From: Hypsibius dujardini
Lineage: Eukaryota; Tardigrada; Eutardigrada; Parachela; Hypsibiidae
NCBI GenBank assembly: GCA_001579985.1
Contig: LRSR01005766.1
Coordinates: forward strand, 1 to 24,208
Length of the DNA stretch: 24,208 bases
Direction of reading: 5' to 3'
A program made the translations under genes and the position numbers. The notes under the pieces are model-generated. The model was given only the letters and a program-made list of their open reading frames with translations, was not told the DNA's origin and did not search any database. This document shows, piece by piece, positions 1 to 9,699 of the stretch (positions are counted from its first letter, which is position 1; every line of letters starts with the position of its first letter).

Positions 1-235
1 GTCTTTAACTACTGCTTGTCTGTGAATGTCCGTCTATAAGTGTCTGGCTGCCTGTGACTGGTAACTGTCCCACCTAGGGCGTTGACTGCACTACAGTATT
101 GATGTCTGTGTCTGTGAATATCTGTTTGTCTTTAACTACTGCCTGTCTGTCAATGTCTGTTTATTAGTGTCTGTCTGTCTGTCTGTCTGTGACTGGTGCC
201 TGCCACACCTGGGCGTTGACTGTCCTACTATTTTC
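1..235. repeat. Two-copy minisatellite (period about 127 bp) with internal GTCT microsatellite
   Basis: The block beginning gtctttaactactg at base 1 recurs at base 128, and both copies continue through matching landmarks (gtctgtgaatgtc-like, gtgactggt, gcgttgact). The second copy has expanded its core into a perfect CTGT run near 170-192. It is a direct tandem duplication that has diverged by substitutions and microsatellite slippage. No coding potential is apparent; the short open frame across it is explained by the repeat. Confidence 0.75.
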
Positions 236-566
236 AACTGCCCATTTGCCTACAAGTTTTTCTACGCCCTTTCCTTACAAACCACGCATCCCATTCCAGC
301 ACTAAGCATGTATAAACATACGTTTTATCGAAATCTCGCCCCACCCTGAAGAGACAGAAAGAGTGAGTGTATAGATGGCAAGTACCAACGCGCAGGATGA
401 GACAGAGGAGGAAGCCATATATTCATCCATCCAACACACCACCAGGAAAACACTTCATTCCATCACACACACGTTTACTGAATGATGATGGTCGTAGGTA
501 CTAAACTCTTCTCTCTACGCAGTGTAGTACTTGGGGCAATGAACTGCAATGGCCCAGTTTCTGGTC

Positions 567-975
567 CCTCTCTCTCTCTCTCTCTGCCTTTTATCTCTGT
601 CTCTGTTGAATGTATGTGGTCAATAATAGTTTGAAACTGAGAAAGAGAGATAGAGAGGGGAATGAATGTCTGTGGTCTTTCAATCCAATACGCAACCGGC
701 ACGTAATCTGCTTGCCGATTCTCAAGGCCCCCGACGCCTCAATCCCCCTCAAGCCCAACACAACAGCAGCACACCTCAAACCCTCCCTCTTCTCTATCGG
801 CATTTTTAAACTTTTCCAAGAGAGTAACAAGAGAGATGAGAGGGAGAGTAGTGGTCACTGACCGCTGAGACCGAGGGGCGGCAGCTTCTCTCTCATTGCG
901 ACTTGTTATTCAACATCCCATGTAACGTGTTAGCCAATGGATATTGCGCCATTTGAGAGAGAAAGAGAGAGAGAA
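567..975. repeat. CT and GA purine/pyrimidine tracts
   Basis: A CT run lies at 567-585, and GA-rich runs follow at 641-660 and 951-974, so pyrimidine and purine tracts face each other across about 400 bp. A further CT run is at 1589-1610. Such tracts can be simple slippage products or binding sites for GAGA-type factors in promoters. Their position 2.4-2.8 kb before the bZIP coding start allows either. Short open frames over this stretch are low-complexity artefacts. Confidence 0.6.
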
Positions 976-2035
976 CTACCAACTATGGAGTAATAACATA
1001 TATTGAAGTCTATCTATATGTATGTGTGTGGAAGGAAAGCGAAGAAGATTCCATTTTGCCAGTCGAGTTGAAACTCTTTTTTGCCCCTTTTTTCTCGTGC
1101 TTCTCTAATCTGTTATTGCGTGATTTAGTCATCTTTCGTCGTTGCTTACTATTTTCATTCGTACCTCGCTCGAATTTTTTTTTCGAGGTTAACTCTGATT
1201 GAGTAACTCTTCAGTCACGCCCTCTGCTGTTGGGCCAACCCTTCCTTCATTAAATATCCCTTCTATCCTGGTCGAGGGAAATTTTTAGCAATTTTTCGGG
1301 GCGATTTCCTACACTAATTCTGGACTTTTAAAGCACTCCTACGAATCGGTAAGCTATGAATATATTTTTTTTCGTACCGTTTGGTTAACATTTTTTTACG
1401 ATGGTACCGGATTTTTAATGGTGACGTTTTTAGAGCTGTTAAAGAAAGCCATTAAGCTACTTTATACCGGTAGTTGGAATGCAATTTGAAAGGGCGGCGG
1501 AATTGTGCAGGGATTGCATGAATTGAGGCCATTGCCCTGTAGTGGCGCGTATAGACTGCACGTCAGCGGTCTGCTCTCGCGAGCTCACGAGCTCTCTCTC
1601 TCGCTCTCTGATCGACTTTGTGCTGGCTGTAAAAAAATATATGCTTTCCTTGTCTGCAGCAGTCGCCGACACGACGATTCCACTTCCGATCACGAGTCTC
1701 GTTGACACTAAATTTCCTTTGATCGCGCGTAGGCTTTTACGTACGCTTAATATCGAAACCTTTTTTTTTCACGGCCACTATTTTTTTTAAATTTGAAATA
1801 ATCAATTACAGGTAAGATATGCTTTGCTGTAGTTGTCCCTAACCTTTTTCATAATTACTTTTAGGAAAACAATCAAAAATGGAAACCGCCATTATTTTTT
1901 TTTAAATTTCGAAATAACTAGTTGAAGCAAAATAAGGTTTCCTTTAGCTGCCGCACATATTTTCCGTAAGTACTTGAATACAAAGAACCAAAATGAGCCT
2001 AGAAATTTGGCATTTCAAATTCCCAATAGATTTTG

Positions 2036-2041
2036 CACGTG
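2036..2041. promoter_or_regulatory. Perfect E-box CACGTG (distal)
   Basis: A perfect palindromic CACGTG lies about 1.3 kb upstream of the bZIP start. In insects vrille is activated by CLOCK/CYCLE through such E-boxes, so the site is plausible. A 6-mer occurs often by chance, and no function is shown by the sequence. Confidence 0.3.
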
Positions 2042-2488
2042 AAAACTGTCTGGCTGTTTCATTTCCTAATGAAATTACGAGAGGAATGTCGTAGAAAAGC
2101 GGCTGCATCAGCAGCACAACACATCACTCATCAGGTTACTGCATCCACCGCAACCCGCCCAGACCTCAGGACCGGGGAGCCCAACGAATCAGTCACATCG
2201 TGAGCAATTCTATTAGTAAGACGCGGGAATAACCCGCCGCCAGTGGGGAAGGAAACGAGGACATAGCCAGTGAGGAGAGGGAGCAATGACCGTTACAAGA
2301 TGATGATGCGACGCAGGAAATCGATCGCTACTGCACACACCAGCAGCAGACGGAGATGCAGTGCGACCGTCAGGAAGCCTGACTAGAATCTCACTTTAAA
2401 ATCACACATATAGACAGAGACTGTTGGATATTACAGTACTATGGTATAGGATTGCGTAGGAGACGGAAGCTTGTAGACATGCACTTAT

Positions 2489-2494
2489 CACGTG
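2489..2494. promoter_or_regulatory. Perfect E-box CACGTG (proximal)
   Basis: This is the second perfect CACGTG in the same 5' flank, 453 bp from the first and about 850 bp before the bZIP start. Two in one flank raise the interest slightly. Function remains inference from the vrille/NFIL3 family. Confidence 0.3.
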
Positions 2495-2893
2495 TTGGAG
2501 AGTAGCGGGTGCGCATCAACAGAGTTCCTTGCCTCCTCCTCCTTTTCCTTCAGAAAGAGAGAGAGGCATCTAGCAGACGCTGCAACGACATTTGTTTATC
2601 CGTTTTTGTAGCGGTGCGGAGGGGGAGAGGGCAGTTTCAAGGGTAATGGATCGAACGTTTAGCCGGTGTATGAGTCGTTTTTATACTGCGCGGGAGCATA
2701 ATATGCGCGGGAAATTTTGTGCGATTAAATCTAGCCACGTCTGGATCACACATATACGCACACGCCCCACTCTTCAGTTCTCGAAATACCGTCGTACTTT
2801 CAGTGGTTCTTACTAATTCAGTATTAAATGTTTCCGTCGTTAGTATACTCCTGCTGCACAGTCTGTCGAAGTGGGAGCTTCAAATATCACCGT

Positions 2894-3260
2894 TTTTATC
2901 GTTTCTTTACTGATTCAAAACGGTATTCGCACCTCTGTGCCGTGAATGTCGTAAACATACACCGGCTTGTTTCGACAGTTCTCTTCTACTTTCTCCTCGA
3001 TATTTTCATTAATTCAGTAAGGCACCACAACCCTTAACGTCACACTATTCTTCGGTCTACGTCGTGATCATCCGAAATACTGATACTTTCATCGTTTCTT
3101 TACAAGTTCAGTAATTCAGTATTTTAATTGAAACATGAAAACGCCCTGTTCACGCTGAGTCGAAACGCCTCATCCTTTAAGATAGTACCAGAACGCGTAT
3201 TTAATTTTATCGTTCGACATCATCCAATAAGATACCAAATTAATTTTATCGTTTCTTTGC
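2894..3260. repeat. Degenerate tandem repeat before the bZIP exon
   Basis: The 17-mer ttttatcgtttctttac occurs at 2894-2910 and returns with one change each at 3087-3103 and 3244-3260. In each case it is followed by a related AT-rich tail (ttcagtaattcagtatt-like). Extra fragments of the tail occur near 2812 and 3010. Spacing is uneven (193 and 157 bp), so the unit has diverged by indels. It lies just before the splice acceptor at 3332. Confidence 0.5.
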
Positions 3261-3334
3261 TAACTTAGTAATGCGGAATTGTGCTTCATCTTTCGATGAA
3301 TCCGCCTAATCAGAACTGTTTTTCCCTTGCAGAT

Positions 3335-5021
3335 ATGGTCCTCCTGGACAGCCCTGACCGCCATCCCTCGTCCTTTGCCGCGGTCCGCAATAGCAGCTCC
3401 TCCACCCGCCCGGCCTACAGCCACAGCGACTCGATGGCGTCCATGTGCGGGTCCCCCGAACCTGGCGAGTTCGCCGTGCCGTCCTCCATGTCAGACAGCT
3501 CCGAGACAGAGCGCAGCCGACGCCGCGATGGCGACCTCAGCGGCGACCTCATCCCCGGCCGGAAGCAGCGCGAGTTCACCCCGGACACCCGCAAGGACGA
3601 CACTTACTGGGACCGTCGCCGCAGGAACAACGAGGCCGCCAAGCGGTCCCGCGAGAAACGCCGCATGAACGACATGGTCCTCGAGACGCGCGTCATGGAG
3701 CTCACCACGGAGAACCAGTGGCTCAAGGCGGAGCTCCACGCGCTGCGCGACAAATGCGGCATCCCCAAGGACGCCCCTCCGATGGTCAATCCCAACGCGA
3801 TGCCGTCGTCGTCCTCGTCCGGCGGACCGCTCTCGCCGTCCAACGGCGCGGCCACCTCGCCGTCGCACATGTCACCGTATGGGCATCCGATGAAGGAACA
3901 GTTTCAGCAGCTTCGCACGTCGCAACCTTCGCAGCAGCAGCAGCAGCCTCCACAACTCATGCACATCCATCCACAGTTTCTCCATCAACAGCAGCAGCAG
4001 CAGCAGCAACAGATGGCTCGTGGTATGCCCGTCATGCACCCGATGCATCCGGCCTTGATGGCCGCACACCCCGCGATGGCCGGACGGATGCTCATCCCCA
4101 ATCAGCCTATATACATTCCCGGTGGCGGACATGGTAAGCCTTATGGATGCCAAAGCTGCACAAAATTTAGCAAAAAAATCGTGCATCAAAGTGTTTAGAA
4201 TTGCCTGAAATTTTTTTGGAATTTGTTCAGTCAGTGCTTGACGAAAACAGCTACGAATTTAGTTCTCTGACTTAATTTTCATTCTGCCATCTTCAGGTAT
4301 GATTCCCATGCAGTACGCCGCGTCGCGCCAGCTGTCCTGTCAGTCGGTCTCGCCCATCCCCCGCTCCTCCTCCAGCGGAAGCCACGACTCCCTCGACGAG
4401 CCACGAGAAAACGGCGGTGCCATCAGCCCGTCCATCGCCGCGGTCAGTTCGCTCCTAAAGCTCGCCAACAGCCACTTCAACGGATACCCTCACATGCCGC
4501 GGGACCACGAAGACTCGGAGACCTTCCCTTCCTCCCATCATCAAAAGATTGCCCCGCCCACTACCGTCACCAAGGAGGAGCCCACCCACAACAGCGACTC
4601 GGAGGTGAACAACCACCTTCCGTTGAAGCTGCGTTACAAGACGCGGATCGAGTACGAGCAGAGCCCGAGTCCGCCGTTGAGTGCGACATCGAGCAACAAC
4701 AAGGTCGTGCCGAAGGGCTCGACCAGCGAGTCCTCCTCCTCCGACGGGGAGTGCTCTCTCGGAGACGGCGGCAGCGGGGAGGACTCGGCGGTCGACATGA
4801 CCGAGTGCACCGTGGACAACCGGAAACGGAAGGCGCCGACGGTCGGCGGACCGTCGACCTTGACGGAGAGTAAGCAGATGCGCGGGGAGCTGCTGCGATT
4901 GGCCTCCGAGGTCGCCACCCTGCAGATGATGATTAAGAACCCGGTGGAAGGCTCCGTCGCCGCCGCAGTAGCTCCGCCCCCTGCGAAGAAGCAGCGCAAG
5001 TCGCGGAGTCGACGGACGTAG
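3335..5021 (+). CDS. NFIL3/vrille-like bZIP transcription factor
   Basis: This is a nuclear DNA-binding factor of the PAR/NFIL3 (E4BP4, insect vrille, nematode ATF-2/CES-2) bZIP family, usually a repressor or activator in circadian and developmental programmes. Two exons are joined in phase 1: 3335-4133 (donor GTAAGC) and 4297-5021 (acceptor cttcag), modelled as 507 aa. The bZIP spans about residues 87-143. It has the family-typical lead-in [13 protein letters not shown], the basic core [13 protein letters not shown] (98-110), and a zipper ending in [13 protein letters not shown]. Ser/Pro-rich segments flank it, with poly-Gln tracts at 200-204 and 218-226. The last dozen residues form a Lys/Arg-rich cluster that could be a second nuclear signal. 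The start is the ATG two bases after a strong pyrimidine-tract acceptor at 3332. The frame is also open upstream to an ATG at 3296, so an unspliced longer form or a short upstream coding exon cannot be excluded. Exons are much richer in G+C than the flanks. Family assignment is firm; orthology to vrille specifically is inference. Confidence 0.93.
4134..4296 (+). other. Intron of the bZIP gene
   Basis: This 163-bp AT-rich intron runs from GTAAGC to a cttcag acceptor. Splicing restores the frame from GGGH to GMIPMQYA. Reading through the intron instead meets a TAG at about 4196, giving a truncated 288-aa form without the acidic/Ser-rich C-terminal half, so intron retention would change the protein. 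Confidence 0.85.
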
Positions 5022-7554
5022 TCGAAACCCTCGTAGAGAATGAAAGGAGGAGGATGTAATGGGAAATGAAGCCTAGGAATGGAAGGCGCACAACAGGAGA
5101 GATGTACAGGTCGGCGGACCGGAAGTTGAGGGATGAAACCGCGCGGCTACACGAAAATTTCAGATCCCGGAGGAAAATTTGTTGCGGACCCGCTTTTTAA
5201 CCGGTCTTCGTTGAGTGTTTCTCTTCACACCTTTTTTCATCTTGCGGTTAAAGTTTTACGTTTATATTATATGTGCTGCGCTGCTCCGGTGGACGTTACG
5301 GTTTTCGCAAAAAAAGTTGTTTTTTTTATGACAAAAATTGTTATTTGTTAGCCGGTAGACGGTTTGGTGTGGCGGGTAGTTTTGCAGGCTGTTGCGTGTG
5401 TTCTTACCTTTTTACATACTATGGCATACCAAGGCATGTATACACACATTCGCGGATGATATATGTGTAGATTGTTTCCCGCCGCGTTCTTGTTTTTTTC
5501 TTCTTCGTTGTCTTCTCAGGTTGTGTTTTTAGTTTTGCTGCTGCTGACGGCGACGCGTGTGTGAAAATTTTACGGGGCGGAGCTTCGGCTGATGAGATGT
5601 AAAAAATGAAAGCAAAATTACTTGACGACTTGTATGGGCGTGAAAATAGACACGGAACCGTCCGATTTAGAAGTGTAAATGTGCGAGGCGGTTATTAATA
5701 AGAGTGTAAATATTAAGATATTCCGATGCCCTTGAGGGATTATTAATGCAGAGAAGCAACGTGTCGCTGGATATATACGTGACCCTCTTTCCCGGAAAAG
5801 AAGCGCGGTTAAAGTCCTCCGAGACGGTTCATTCCTCTCGTGTTTGTTCTTCTCGGAATGAGGTGTCGGGGGATTAAATGGTTTTTGTCTGTATATCACG
5901 TATAAATTGGATGGCTCTCGGGCATGTAGGGATTAATTTTCCCGTGGATGCCTCCATTATCATTACACATGAGGTCGTGACACCAGAATCAGATGGTGCA
6001 TGATCTATTTTCGCCTGGCCACCTGAGCTTATGCTTCATAAAAAAACTTACAATTTGCTTTTTATACGCCTGGCTTTCTATGCCTTTATGTTAATGTTGT
6101 TTAATATATTTAAAAGACAGTTTAAAATTAAATGGCCCTTTTGATTGGAAGTAAAGCATGCATTTATTTTATCTAACAGTACATTAAGGGGAACCCGGTG
6201 CATTGTTTTAGTCTGAAATTGATGACAGGTCGCCGAACGTGTTGGCACGGAATATGAATTCGCAACTCCACTTCCTATTTTCTAACAAACTTTTTTCTGT
6301 CAAACTATCGTCAATTTGAAAACTTTTGCTTTTTCCATTTTGTTCAAAATAATTACACGACGTCACCAGAACCTCTTTTCAAAAAAATGTGGACATTCAT
6401 TTGAAAAGTGTGCTAGACGAATTCCGTCAGACTCACTGCGATTTAGACAGTTTCGATGCAGATGCAGATTCGTCACACCCAAAAAGCAGCGTTTATGGCT
6501 GCCGTTTTTAGTCGGAAAACAAAAGTGAAATTCACGGCGACCCAAGTTCATTCCTTTCCAAAAATGAGAAATTTGCGAAGGTTTTCGGTCATTTCCATTT
6601 CCTTACACAACATAAACTGACGCTATGTTTTGGGTATTAAAACTTTAAGTATCTATCCAAAAAGTCCAAAATTTAGTACATCAGACGAAATTCGTCTAAT
6701 CAAGTTTTTAAAAAAATGTCCAATGGGATAGGAAGACCTGATGACGTCACGTAAAGTATTTTTGAAAATAAAAACAAAGCAAAAGTTTGCCAATCAAAAC
6801 TAATTCTGTGGAAAGAAACATTGGAAGCTCAAAACAATTGTTCCTTGCTAACATGTTCGGCGGCCCAGGTTGAATTGGCGCTGGGTTGCCCTTAACAAAA
6901 ACAAAAACAGAAATTCATATTTTAAAATTACGTTTATGTGAAGTCACTAAATTTTCTGAAAATATTGCGATATGGTATTTAAAATCTGACTGTTCCATAA
7001 ATGCTAAAATTGGCTTTACATTTAAATAAGATTGTCATGTACTGTAGAGGCTCGACGGTGCCAGTTTTTAATGAGCCCAGTATATTATGACTGCAGGGTA
7101 GCACAGTGTGTGCAGGTATAATATACGGGTGGGTCTAAGAAATGGCACCAAATGGTCCAGATTCTCCAGTAAAGAAACTACTGGTGAATTTAGATTTATT
7201 TATTACTTTTATTATATTCAAACATGTTATTTAAACAAATTATTTTCACAAAATCAAATCAAACTATTAAAATAAAATAAAATAGAAATAATTCAATATC
7301 AAATCGAGTTTTCGTTGTTTGATCGCATCCTTAATGAAAATTCCCTATACTTACAAATATATTGTGAGTCGAGTGGAAAATGACGACATTTCGCGTTGAC
7401 GTTATTCTCTAGCATCGATCAATCACTCCTAGAATAAATACAGCAAACTGAGAATGAGAACCATGAGCATATTTTGGAATCTTATAAAACATGAAAGTCA
7501 AAAACAAAACAAAAAAAATTGCAACAGATCCGTTGACACAAACATTTATCCTCC
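5022..7554. other. Convergent intergenic spacer, probable 3' UTRs
   Basis: The bZIP gene (+) and DPH6 (-) converge here. No conserved coding sequence is visible, and the short open frames have no family character. The first several hundred bases are T-rich and probably bZIP 3' UTR. Candidate + poly(A) hexamers are ATTAAA near 5872 and AATAAA at 6767-6772. On the minus strand AATAAA (tttatt on +, 7195-7200) lies about 355 bases past the DPH6 stop and is a plausible end for that transcript. Bases 7190-7290 are A/T low-complexity. Confidence 0.5.
6742..6754. promoter_or_regulatory. Composite CRE plus E4BP4-like half site
   Basis: The perfect CRE palindrome TGACGTCA (6742-6749) overlaps CACGTAA, giving TTACGTGACGTCA on the minus strand. 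CRE is bound by CREB/ATF-class bZIP proteins, and TTACGTAA-like sites are bound by NFIL3/PAR factors such as the one encoded 1.7 kb to the left. Only the motif itself is observed; use as a regulatory site is inference. Confidence 0.25.
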
Positions 7555-9684
7555 TCATTCCCGGAGGCTTTTACTCAAGCTTCCCCGCAACACCGCCATG
7601 TACGGCTCCAGCAGTTCGCGCTGCGATTTGCTCACATCAAAGCCCGGCTTCTCCTCCAGATGGAGGACCTTCGGGTTGAGGAACCCAATCGGGCAGACGG
7701 AATCGGTGCTGACCGCGACCGCTTCGCTCTCGTCAATGACGATGCGCTTGCTGAAGAGCGGACAGTCCAACACCAGGCTCTCATACTCTCCTCCCTCGCC
7801 GCACGGATTGCAGCCGTACTGCGCCTCCAGCTGGATGAGGTACTCGGCGAGATCTTTGACGGACTTTCCCAGGTGCTTCTCCGGGGTCAGACCAAGGGCG
7901 GCCACTTTGATGAGGATAGCGTCCACGTCGGTGGCGACCATTTCGTGGAGGAGCTCCTGCTGGTTTCGCTGCCAGAGGTAAGTCAGCGCCTGCAATCAGG
8001 AAGAAATTCAATTACAATAAACGAACTTCACTGACATGTCTCCGACAGACAGTAAGTGAAACATGTAGTCCCAGCTTAAATTGTAATGAGAAATGAATTC
8101 AACACACAACAGAATGTTTTTTAGACAATCAAAAACTTCCTATCGTAGTCACATTTTAAATTAAATGATTCAGCTTATTATGCTGATGTGCTGGAGTTCC
8201 AGGCAATTTTAAATACCAAAGCATAGCGTACGTAATCTAAAGTAAATATTCTAAATAAATAAATAATCTAAATAACATAAATGAATAAGAAAATAACATA
8301 AATAAATATAAATAAATAAAAATAAGTAAAATAATAAATAAATAATCTAAATAACTTAAGACTGGAAATTTGATTTTGTACCAAAAAACAACCGTGACGT
8401 CCCAAGCCGTTTACTAGAATAAAAACTGAAGCGCCGTATCATGAGCTGTAGCTATTTCATCGACTCTAAAAGAGGCCAACGCAAAAGTCGATTCCGAATC
8501 CGACATTTATATTAAATGAATAAAATCACTACAAATATATCCGATTTGATCCGAACGTACAGACCATGATAATTCAAATACTAATTTTTTGCAAAGTCTA
8601 GAAACCGCAAAATCGCATCAACTCAAGACAGCACTAATTATCTAACTAATTAATCGATCAGGCCAATGATTAACTAATATAAAATAAACTGGCAACTAAT
8701 CAATCAAGCCATTGAGCCCCCTTAATTTCTAAATCACATCATGAACTCCGCCACAATCAAGTAATCAATCTACGAGTCTGACCTTGATGTTGAGCCGTTT
8801 GCAGATATTCAACACTCGCAGCGTCTGATACTCCGACATGATGGCGCCCACCGCAACGGCTTCAAAGGGGGTGTGGCTTTGAATTTCCACTAGTAGATCG
8901 TACAAGTCCTCGACTTCGTCGTCCGGCGTGGCTTCGTAATCTTTGGTCTGCGACAACGGCGTGCCGGAAATGAAACGCCGATAAACGGGAAGGCGCATCG
9001 CTTCGGCGTAATAGCTGATGGCTTGATGGCCGACAGTTTGATACATATAACTGTCCAATTCGTCTGGGAAGAAAACGCAAACATTGTGTAATCCAACAGG
9101 AACTGACAGCAAAAATTACCAAGCTCTCTTGTAGCTTGTTGATTGATTGGTTGATTGGCGAAACACGGTCATCCAAGTGTGCTAATTCAACAATCAAGCG
9201 ACAGCGACAATGCAAATCTTCTACTCTTCCTGCGATTTCGATAAAATCAAAGCCATGCACTATTGCATGGCTTTTGGACTGAAAGTTTTGTGAAAATAGA
9301 TCAGATGTTGATTGTCTAAAAGTCTTCGGAGGTGACAACGTAAGGCGTTGAAGAAGGAGACGGCGAACCACGACGCCGGTAGTACCTGTGCCTTTCGGTT
9401 GTAAATTGGCCAAAGCGACGATTCGGTGACCGTCCGCCACGGCACACATCATGTTGAAGCAACTGTCTTTTCCACCACTAAAAAAACACAACGTGGCAGA
9501 GTCTTGCGAGGGGATAGAATAATATCAAACGATGTACATACGGCAAAAACCTTGCGCTGACCGAGTTGAGCGCTTAAACTCGCGGCTGTGTACACCAGCC
9601 ATGCGACGAACGTGTGTAATGGCTTAACTCGGTTAGCGTAAGGTTTTTGCCACGTGTGTACCTGACTAACGCTACGACATTCAT
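7555..9684 (-). CDS. DPH6: Diphthine--ammonia ligase (ATP-dependent, last step of diphthamide synthesis)
   Basis: This cytosolic enzyme uses ATP and ammonium to amidate diphthine on the modified histidine of elongation factor 2, finishing diphthamide. There are four exons on the minus strand: 9684-9662, 9477-9386, 9063-8783 and 7989-7555. Introns use GT-AG sites in phases 2, 1 and 0 and join without a frame break into 276 aa, close to the 267 aa of human DPH6. The PP-loop nucleotide motif SGGKDSCFNMM (from residue 8) is created by splicing exon 1 to exon 2. ELDSYMYQTVGH, DEVEDLYDLL and YLWQRNQ are family blocks, and CGEGGEYE (about 195-202) is the conserved late motif. I chose the ATG at 9684 because MNVVALVSGGKDS matches the family N-terminus. 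In-frame ATGs at 9687 and 9696 would add 1 or 4 residues. It appears intact. Confidence 0.95.
7990..8782 (-). other. Third intron of DPH6, with AAAT low-complexity core
   Basis: This 793-bp intron lies between donor GTCAGA and acceptor ttgcag (minus strand). Bases 8240-8350 are built from AAAT/TAAA-type units with repeated ctaaataa words. This is a simple-sequence expansion that accounts for the intron's length relative to the other two. No coding sequence or other element is seen. Confidence 0.6.
9532..9661. repeat. Long imperfect inverted repeat (foldback) in DPH6 intron 1
   Basis: Arms 9542-9571 and 9622-9651 are reverse complements at 27 of 30 positions. All three differences are C/T or G/A transitions. 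The similarity continues outward through a gtaca-containing segment with a 2-bp gap. A smaller hairpin (ggctg/cagcc) sits near 9584-9600 in the loop. The right arm's outer end is itself the 5' splice site of DPH6 intron 1 (GTACAC on the minus strand), so the element makes up most of this 184-bp intron. It resembles a MITE or other foldback element. No transposase or clear target duplication is visible. Confidence 0.75.
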
Positions 9685-9699
9685 CATCGGTGTCATGTT

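Larger units (their letters stand above)
1000..3332 (+). other. Gene-free 5' flank or first intron of the bZIP gene
   Basis: No conserved coding sequence is visible in this 2.3 kb. The stretch ends in a pyrimidine-rich 3' splice site at 3332, so it is probably first intron plus, further left, an untranslated first exon and promoter. The exon cannot be placed by eye. Bases 2225-2390 contain an open, Gln-rich stretch broken by a TGA, which I could not assign. Poly-T tracts occur at about 1759-1790 and 1890-1905. Confidence 0.4.

Noticed and set aside
475-861. Open frames on both strands over the CT/GA tracts
   Set aside because: Low-complexity sequence lacks stops by composition, and the predicted peptides have no family features.
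2225-2390. Gln/Glu-rich stretch that could be a transposase or gag-like fragment
   Set aside because: It is interrupted by TGA, too short, and lacks any diagnostic motif.
3281-3334. Upstream in-frame extension of the bZIP protein (start at 3281 or 3296)
   Set aside because: A strong pyrimidine-tract acceptor ends at 3332 and the extension lacks conserved character. It is kept only as an alternative.
3445-4189. Long open frames in other frames and on the minus strand across the first bZIP exon
   Set aside because: The exon is GC-rich, which suppresses stop codons in all frames. Only the frame with the bZIP domain and matching splice phases has family similarity.
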